Source: Siderastrea siderea
Taxonomy: Eukaryota > Cnidaria > Anthozoa > Scleractinia > Rhizangiidae
Assembly: GCA_964030785.1 (NCBI GenBank)
Contig: OZ034973.1
Location: 3,312,132-3,376,131 of the forward strand
Direction: 5' to 3'
Length of the DNA stretch: 64,000 nt
Shown: positions 56,188-64,000 of the stretch, piece after piece
Numbering within the stretch: the first letter of the stretch is position 1
Layout: every line of letters starts with the position of its first letter
Program-made: the position numbers and the translations under genes
The notes under the pieces: generated by a model
Database searches by the model: none
Told to the model about the DNA's origin: nothing
Seen by the model: the letters and a program-made list of their open reading frames with translations, nothing else

Positions 56188-56238
56188 ATATTTTTCAGTT
56201 ATTATATAGCACAAGTTTACTTTTCTAAGAAATAACAA

Positions 56239-56292
56239 ACTTCACTAATAAACTTTACTAATAAACTTCACTAATAAACTTTACCATTAAAC
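56239..56292. repeat. 13-bp tandem repeat ACTAATAAACTTT/C
   Basis: About four degenerate head-to-tail copies just after the fibre gene, in the spacer before the terminal repeat. Confidence 0.85.
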
Positions 56293-56379
56293 TCTACTTC
56301 AAATACAAGTTCATCTGATATTACATAACAATCTGATAACTCATTTTCCTCGGGAAAGTCCCTGTGGTTTTCTGGCAGA

Positions 56380-56598
56380 ATCTATTTGCCGTTCATAAAA
56401 TCAAACCAACTTTGACATTGAACAGACCGGCATATCAACCAAAAACAGATGCGTCACATGATGAGACTAATTAAAAGTAAAAAACATCAAATTGGTAGCT
56501 ATATGGTGAATAAAATATCACTCAGCTGCTTCGATGATAAAAGATATATTCATAAAAATGGTGTAACAAGTTATGCTTACGGTAATAATAGACTTTGA
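56380..56598 (+). pseudogene. Remnant of polB 3' end in the right TIR (internal deletion)
   Basis: Inverted copy of the polB C-terminus. The codons for HKIKPTLTLNRPAY (about 56394-56435) join directly to those beginning QPKTD in a shifted frame, whereas in the left copy about 410 bp lie between these points. After the junction the DNA again matches the last codons of polB through TGA at 56596-56598. Confidence 0.85.
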
Positions 56599-57012
56599 AA
56601 ATTTAACAGAAAACTTTTCTGCTAAATTTAACAAAAGATTTAACTGGGCGCTCTTTCAGTTAAATTTAGAGAAAGATTTGACTAGGTGCGCTCGTACTTT
56701 TATCACTCAAATCTTCAGTTAAGTGACTGAAAATTTGACTGGAAACTTTTCAGTCAAATTTAGCAGAAGATTTGACTAGTGCGCTAGTACCCCCATCTAT
56801 ATAGCTTGAAGGAAAATTTCCAATAAAATTGAGCGTACTAGATAAATTATATAACAGGAAAGTTTCCAATAAAATTTAGGTTAAAATTTAGTAATATTCA
56901 ACGGGAAAGTTTTCAACAAAATTGAGCGTACTAGATTTTGACTAAAAAGTTTTCTGCCAAATTTGGCTGAAAATTTGACTACTGCGCTCGTACCCTCATC
57001 TATATAACTACT
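56380..57012. repeat. Polinton right terminal inverted repeat
   Basis: About 633 bp, inverted relative to 32650-34585. It ends ...CATCTATATAACTACT directly before the AAAGCA duplication. Confidence 0.9.
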
Positions 57013-57018
57013 AAAGCA
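57013..57018. repeat. Polinton target site duplication AAAGCA, right
   Basis: Exact match to 32644-32649. Confidence 0.9.
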
Positions 57019-57430
57019 TTTTACGTTATTTTTACTATTTATGCGGCCGGCGATAACTCGATATTTCGAAACGTTTTACAAGTGTTTCAGCTGACGATTC
57101 GAGTTTTTAAACTTATCATGATTCTACTGTGCAGTACTTTAGAACTCACAAGATCGTTCGAAATCTAGTATGATGTGTGACTAATTATCAAAGTTTATTA
57201 TGTTATTTTCAAAATCGTATGAGAAAGAAAAAGTTTTAATAGCCAATTGTCAAGTCACATTTTGCGTGACTTGTGCGTGACTTGTACAAAAAAGTGTGAC
57301 TTGTTCATTTCTTCATTTCTTGCGAAACTTGTTCGTCATGCATGATGAATGTACATGGGAACACGCTCTTCCAAAGAAGGGCCTCAGCTGTACACATATT
57401 GCTTGCCTATGATTATGTCACCTAACAAAG

Positions 57431-57910
57431 CGGCCGATTACATGAGGCGGGCTGGCCCGGTTAGCCGGGCTGGCTCGGTTTGCCGGGATCTCGACACGTC
57501 TGTGAAACATATTAAAAATCAACTTTGCGATTACATGGACAAATCTCAGCCCGGCTAGCTGGGATCCCGGGCCAGCCCGGCTAGCCGGGACAACACTTTC
57601 TCGTCACTAAATTTCGCTTCAGAGCAAAATGGCTCACCAGAAGATCGATATTTCTCTTTCTATATAACACATAAAGGTTTATCAGACCATAAAGCTACGT
57701 AAAACTGAAAATAATACGCCAAAATAATGAATTGGCGAAAATGAAAACACTTGGTTCATGCTCTTTGACGTAGCCATCTTTTCACACGACAGCTTCTAAA
57801 TTTAGTCGCAGGCGGGCTGGCTCGCCTCATGTAATACCGGGCTGAGCAGTCATCTAGGTACACCGAGCCAGCCTTGCTAACCGGGTCAGCCCGGCTCATG
57901 TAATCGGCCC
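57431..57910. mobile_element. GC-rich MITE with TIR GGCCGATTACATGAG
   Basis: The left end CGGCCGATTACATGAGGCGG and the inverted copy at the right end (CTCATGTAATCGGCCC, to 57910) continue inward as CCGGTTAGC...GGCTGGCTCGGT. CAAAG flanks both sides (57426-57430 and 57911-57915). The interior contains further CCCGGCTAGC palindromes. No coding capacity is evident; a short frame overlapping the left end is an artefact. Confidence 0.8.
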
Positions 57911-57949
57911 CAAAGTGTTAAAAAATGCCAGCCAGAAAGAATAGAGATG

Positions 57950-58375
57950 ACGGCAAAGGGAGAGCCGTCACGCTCATCCAACAAGCCGGAAAAAGTAACA
58001 TGAGAGCTAAAAATAACATAACCGAAGAAAGCGACTATGACTTAATATGCAAACTTGACAAAGAGAGCTAAAACTAACTAAAGTGATAAATAATTTAGTA
58101 AGAAATAAATAGACATGTCCTTTTCATAGGAAAGGACGAGACAACTTCATAGTAGAAAGCGACAAGTGTACGAGTAAGTGAAAAAGGAAACGTGATGGGA
58201 AAGCTAAACTGAAATTAAATAACCGTAGAGGGGTGAGAGACGAACCAGCAATCGTGACAAGAAAACTAAAAATAAATAAAACGGCAACTGCACGAGCAAG
58301 AGATAAAAAGAATCCGAAGGGTGACAAGAAAGCCAACAATTGGGGGGGGGGGGGGGGGGGAAGTGACTATGAGAC
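57950..58375. repeat. Purine-rich dispersed minisatellite with poly-G run, right of the Polinton
   Basis: It shares phrases (GAAACGTGA...GGGAAAGCTAAACTGAAATTAAATAACCGTAGA and AACCAGCAATCGTGACAAG, each in parts) with 31190-31620. A run of about 19 G residues is at 58342-58360. Frames spanning it are repeat by-products. Confidence 0.65.
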
Positions 58376-58775
58376 GAAACGAGCAATTCACACTGTACAA
58401 ACATTGTTTCGATATTAATGAATCGCTAATAGCAGCTCGTAGCAGAGTAAATTTAAAAATTCACACTGCTCAAGGCCACTTGTTTAATGTGGGAATGGTC
58501 TTAAGTTATACCAAATTCGGTATCAACTTAGTTCAACTTAGTTGATTTCTATGAAAAGAAATGAGAAACATTGTTTTAAATAAACGTGAGTAGTTCTTTC
58601 CGGATGTACATCATTGTTTGCGTAGCCAATGTCATCCAATGGGGATGAAGCATTAACAAGCATATAACTAGAACCGGGAGCCACAAAAGATCATACAATT
58701 TGACACTTTTCGAAGACGCAGCACTAGCAGGTTACCCAAAGCAAGTTCGTGTTCCAATTCAAACCACCACTGGAA

Positions 58776-60740
<1,965 letters not shown>

Positions 60741-61947
60741 ATATTGCGTCAATTTATTTTCACTTATTAAATCGTGTGTGTGTGTGTGATGTTTTTGCTT
60801 TGTTTTGTTTTTTTTTTTTTGTTGTAGTTTTTTGCTAAAACTTTTGATGTGCTCAGAAGGTGGATGAGAGAACCTGGCATTTGATTTTTCATTTCTTTCT
60901 TGTTTAACCTAATAATAAAAAAATACGTGTAAGGATGTATTGTACATAGTGTAGGGGAAGGGCTTACGCTTTTGTCCATAAAAGTGCCCACTGCCGGATT
61001 TTACATCGTTAAGGACTAATGCCTGGCAGAAAAAATTCTTGAATCTAATAAGAGATTTTTTTCGTGAGACTGGTGCGAATGGGTCCTTAAAGCTGGCGAA
61101 TGTTTTCATTGTTTAAGCATATTAACCTCCATTATAAGAAGCACGCAAACGAAAGGTAAAGAAAACTAATTAAAACAATAGAGTTATTTTGTCGAAGGCA
61201 TTATCGTGTGAAAGGTTGCCCGAGAAAATTTGATGTTCACAACAAATATTTGCTTAAACATCAAATTTCTAAGGGAACCTATCACACATAGGGTCTGAGA
61301 CAGAAGGACTCCATTGTTTTTATTGTACAACGCTAAATTTTCAGCAAATATTGCCAAAAACGGCACTATGCGCTGAGGAGAGACACTCGCGTCACGTGAT
61401 TGATTTCAACCAATGGGAGCACTCCAAAGTTTAGCGTTGTGCTAAAACACGGGCATGTGTATGAGTAAGTAAAAAACAAAAAAGACACTTGACGACTGAA
61501 AGCTAAAAGTGAAATTAAGCAACCGTGAATGAGTAGATGTGTAGCCTATTTATTGTGATGTAAACTCGAGACCAAATAAAGTTTGTTGTGTTGTTGTTGT
61601 TGTCGTTGTTGTTGTTACGTGGCTTTCACAGTCCATTCCAAAACTTTGATGCCGTTAGCCATGAACGGTTGATCCGGTTTCCTGAGCTTGAAAGGAAAGT
61701 TTCCTTTTCGGCGGTTTCCACAACCTTTCCAATGGTCAGATAGGAATTCCATCAAACAGAGTAAGATTTTTAGGGAGGTTACCCTATCTGTTCATGATGC
61801 AAAACGCCAGTTGTAGGGTTCCTGTACACGTTTATTTGTATAAGTTTGTACGTAATAACCGAGAATTACACATTCCTTCCAGACTAATTCTTCTCTTAAT
61901 AGTCTCTTCTTGATAATGCCGGACAATAATGACCACAAAACACCGTG
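60741..61947. other. Actin 3' flank and repeats
   Basis: This holds the actin 3' UTR: a GT dinucleotide repeat at 60774-60788, a T run at about 60808-60820, and AATAAA hexamers at about 60912. A TTG trinucleotide repeat lies at 61580-61617, and purine-rich phrases related to the 31-kb repeat lie at 61440-61545. No gene is supported. Confidence 0.6.
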
Positions 61948-62181
61948 CCAAAAATCATCGCGCGCCTCTGCTCTCCCTACGCGAGACAATTTGGCTGGGG
62001 TCACCCAAGCGGCATGTTTGTTTCGTCAAGGAATTCAGTTAAAAGGGTCTTGAAATCACGTAGCGATGAGTTTCACAATGGTAATCAGTCTTTCTCACTT
62101 TTCGTCTACGTGCCAATGTTACTGCAAACAAAAACATCGGATGAGTATTAAACTTTAGCGCACGATGTATAAGCTGCCTAC

Positions 62182-62391
62182 CTCCACCCGGGTTTTATGT
62201 GAAGCTTCCATTTCCCAGGTCTTCATCAAATCTTCCACAATCTTCTCCAGGGATTCCTCTTTGTGTAATCGTGACCTCCCCTCCAGGTAAGCTTTGTTAA
62301 CTTTTGTAAAGTCAGGTTTTCCTTCACGCCACTGGATTCCTGGATCGTCCATGAACTGTCTGTGGGGACAGCTGCTGGAACTGTCTGCTAT
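62182..62391 (-). pseudogene. Isolated exon 1 of the pathogen-related-protein-like gene, start codon lost
   Basis: Same length (210 bp) and nearly the same translation as exon 1 at 28426-28635, but the initiator ATG is ATA (62389-62391), which would translate to Ile-ADSSSSCPHRQF. The splice donor (GTAGGC) is intact. No exons 2 and 3 follow between it and actin. An in-frame Met at codon 14 (62352) could start a shorter fragment. It is probably a non-functional duplicate. Confidence 0.85.
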
Positions 62392-62422
62392 TGCTCAGGT
62401 CACTCCTTTATGAACGTCTACT

Positions 62423-62690
62423 GGGCAAGAACGTCATGCTAGCCCACATATAAGGCACTAATAACATTACAATCCCGCCTATATGAATATATACACCAAC
62501 TGATTAACGCACCTACCCCCACTAACACACACTTTCCTTCACTTGTACTCACTTTCCTTCATTTGTACTCACTTTCCTTCATTTCTACTCACTTCCCTTC
62601 ACTTGTACTTACTTACCTTCACATTAGTGCCTTATATGTGGGCTAGCATGACGTTCTTGCCCTATATGTGGGCTACCATGACGTTCTGGC
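62423..62690. mobile_element. MITE with 40-bp TIR and 8-bp target duplication CGTCTACT
   Basis: The left arm (62423-62462, starting GGGCAAGAACGTCATGCTAG) is the exact inverted copy of 62623-62662. A second, shorter copy of the outer arm (to 62690) lies beyond it at the right end. CGTCTACT flanks the element (62415-62422, 62691-62698), and the homologous locus at 28.6 kb has only one CGTCTACT and no insert. This gives an empty-site comparison that proves insertion. The 8-bp duplication points to a hAT-, P- or Merlin-type mobiliser. Confidence 0.93.
62528..62622. repeat. 20-bp tandem repeat inside the MITE
   Basis: The unit ACTCACTTTCCTTCATTTGT is repeated about 4.5 times with minor changes. 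It forms the centre of the MITE. Confidence 0.85.
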
Positions 62691-63048
62691 CGTCTACTGC
62701 AGGTTCAAGACTGGTACAAAAAAGTACTGCTGGATAGATTTCGTTTGATCGGTCATACTTTGCAATTAGGATTCATCTAATTGGAACCATGCATGTTGTG
62801 GATCATAATAAACAGAATTATATGAGTACTTTTATTGTTTTGAGGTGTTTGGATACCCTGATGAAACACGAAGCCCGAGTTGTTGATATGACTTCTCAGT
62901 CGCGCATAATAAACAACAGATAATCAACACTTTACTGCTACGCAAAATTTGTTGCTTTTGTGTGTGAAAGCTTGTGATTAGCACGTAGTTGGTTGTTTGC
63001 AATGCCGTCAAAAATCCCACAATTTTTCGCAAACCATTTATGGCAATG

Positions 63049-63075
63049 CAACAACAACAACAACAACAACAACAG
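63049..63075. repeat. CAA trinucleotide microsatellite
   Basis: About nine CAA units; simple repeat. Confidence 0.9.
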
Positions 63076-63163
63076 TTTATTTGCATTCCCAATTACAAAT
63101 GGTATTTGCACATTAAAAAAACGAAAAAGAAGAAAAAAGTATAAAACTAAAGTGGGAAAGAGG

Positions 63164-64000
63164 CTAATTTACAATTCTTGTATCTGTTGATTCATTTCTT
63201 AATATAAAAGCTTCGTAAATGAAGTGACTTAATTTTTTACAAATGAAAGCACCAGTGCTATCAAAGTGAAAAACAATTTTGTTATGAGAATTTAAATAAT
63301 CGAATTCGGGATATTTGCTAATGATATCTTCCACTAAAGAATTTCTAATTGTGTCATATTTGTTGCAAAATAAGAGGAGGTGTGCTTCGTTTTCAACTTC
63401 ATTTGAGCTGCAGTATTGACAGATTCTCAGATGCTCAGGGAGTTTAGGGGTGGAATGTCTCCCAGTTTCAATTCTTAGGTTATGATTACCTGCCCTAAGT
63501 TTTGCTACTGCCCGCCGATGTTTCTGGTTTGGAATGAGTTCTAGTGAGTTAGAGGTAGTTACATCTGTTTTGAAGGTAGAGTAAAATGTAAGTTTTATGT
63601 TGCATTTGATCATCTGATATTGATGAATTTCTAAGTCATTTTTAAAGTTTTCAGTTACTTTGGATCGGTACTGTTTAGTTCTTAGTTCATCCTCGTTAGC
63701 ATCAATCATAGCTTGGAAATCGGGGTGAAAACTGTTACTATATTGTTTCAGCATATCATAAATTGTAAGCATGAAGGATTTTTTCCAGAGTCTGCCAATT
63801 GGGTTGATAGTTGAAGGCATTGTCCAGCTACACTTGAGCTCGGAAGCTTTAGTAGGTGAAGCCAAAACTTTATTGTATTGGAGAAGACAATTAACTTGAG
63901 AGGGAGTCTTCCAGTTTCATTTCGTGCTGCGACGTTTGGTGCTCTTCTGTTTAGGCCAAGGTATGATTTGTAAAACTGTGAGTGAAAACGCTCAATGGGA
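63164..64000 (-). pseudogene. Non-LTR retrotransposon ORF2, C-terminal part, frameshifted, runs off the window
   Basis: The minus-strand frame carries the reverse-transcriptase tail of LINE-like elements. A KLRAGNHNLRIETGRHSTPK segment is followed by the Cys-His motif C-QYCSSNEVENEAHLLLFC (zinc-knuckle-like, CxxC...HxxxxC) and YDTIRNSLVEDIISKYPEF. Further upstream, in another frame between about 63850 and 64000, lie YKSYLGLNRRAPNVAARNE and GRLPLKLIVFSNTIKFW. These belong to the same protein, so a frameshift near 63800-63860 breaks it. The 5' part lies beyond the window. The clade was not assigned. Confidence 0.8.

Larger units (their letters stand above)
32650..57012. mobile_element. Polinton/Maverick (adintovirus-like) element with nested insertions
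   Basis: A 24.4-kb element; about 15.1 kb remains after subtracting a 0.9-kb Penelope fragment and an 8.4-kb DNA transposon. The ends are AGTAG...CTACT with the 6-bp duplication AAAGCA. Genes are protein-primed-type DNA polymerase B, retroviral-type integrase with chromodomain, adenain-like protease, packaging ATPase, major and minor capsid proteins, plus PLA2-domain, zinc, fibre-like and structural proteins. Twelve genes read leftward and two (ATPase, fibre) rightward from a divergent promoter near 53.75 kb. Having both integrase and capsid genes, it fits an endogenous virus-like Polinton. polB is interrupted, so this copy could not replicate by itself. Confidence 0.95.
61948..62830. repeat. 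Segmental duplication, copy 2 (fragment of pathogen-related gene)
   Basis: Matches 28190-28810 at high identity and in the same orientation, apart from the 268-bp MITE at 62423-62690 and small indels. It contains exon 1 of the pathogen-related gene but none of the other exons. Confidence 0.87.

Noticed and set aside
58749..58775. N-terminal extension of actin starting at GTG
   Set aside because: Actins start at the M(F/C)D(E/D)D motif; the ATG at 58776 gives the exact family length.
62993..63190. Asn-rich open frame over the CAA repeat
   Set aside because: Generated by the trinucleotide microsatellite.

Overview
This window looks like nuclear DNA of a cnidarian, most likely an anthozoan (stony coral or sea anemone). 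The basis is AT-rich DNA, short GT-AG introns, a 376-residue actin, a selenocysteine glutathione peroxidase, a plant-like pathogen-related protein of the kind cnidarians carry, and a dense load of Polinton, Penelope, Kolobok-like and MITE repeats. The species cannot be fixed from sequence alone.

Layout. 1.1-16.4 kb: two tandem minus-strand genes for patatin-like phospholipases of the PNPLA2/ATGL type. Each has eight exons and the first six match in length exactly. A defective TTAA-flanked Kolobok-like transposon lies between them. 16.4-23.5 kb: mostly non-coding, with one intronless membrane-anchored GNAT acetyltransferase (20.5-21.35 kb), one MITE, and a diverged direct repeat upstream of the next gene. 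23.5-25.9 kb: a two-exon secreted selenoprotein glutathione peroxidase with in-frame TGA, a candidate SECIS and a poly(A) signal. 26.3-28.6 kb: a three-exon pathogen-related-protein-like gene on the minus strand, with a hammerhead ribozyme motif in an intron. 28.7-32.6 kb: repeats and MITEs.

32.65-57.01 kb: a Polinton/Maverick (adintovirus-like) element with AG...CT ends and a 6-bp target duplication (AAAGCA). On the minus strand it carries DNA polymerase B, a small ORF, a chromodomain integrase, a PLA2-domain protein, a zinc micro-protein, an adenain-like protease, two related structural proteins, the major capsid protein, a small basic protein, the penton and a PPxY-bearing protein. On the plus strand it carries a packaging ATPase and a fibre-like protein. 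Two later insertions disrupt it: a 5'-truncated Penelope element (GIY-YIG plus hammerhead) in the left TIR, and an 8.4-kb two-gene DNA transposon inside polB.

The nested transposon (35419-43794) is the most novel item. It is bounded by a 13-bp inverted repeat (CATCGCACAGAAT). It carries a 12-exon, apparently intact 780-residue transposase-like gene on the plus strand and, convergent to it, a 3-exon 220-residue gene whose product has a Polycomb/HP1-like chromodomain. I could not place it in a named superfamily.

57.0-64 kb: a MITE, purine-rich repeats, the three-exon actin gene, a duplicated fragment of the pathogen-related gene (exon 1 only, start codon lost) containing another MITE with an 8-bp target duplication, and the 3' end of a frameshifted non-LTR retrotransposon running off the window.
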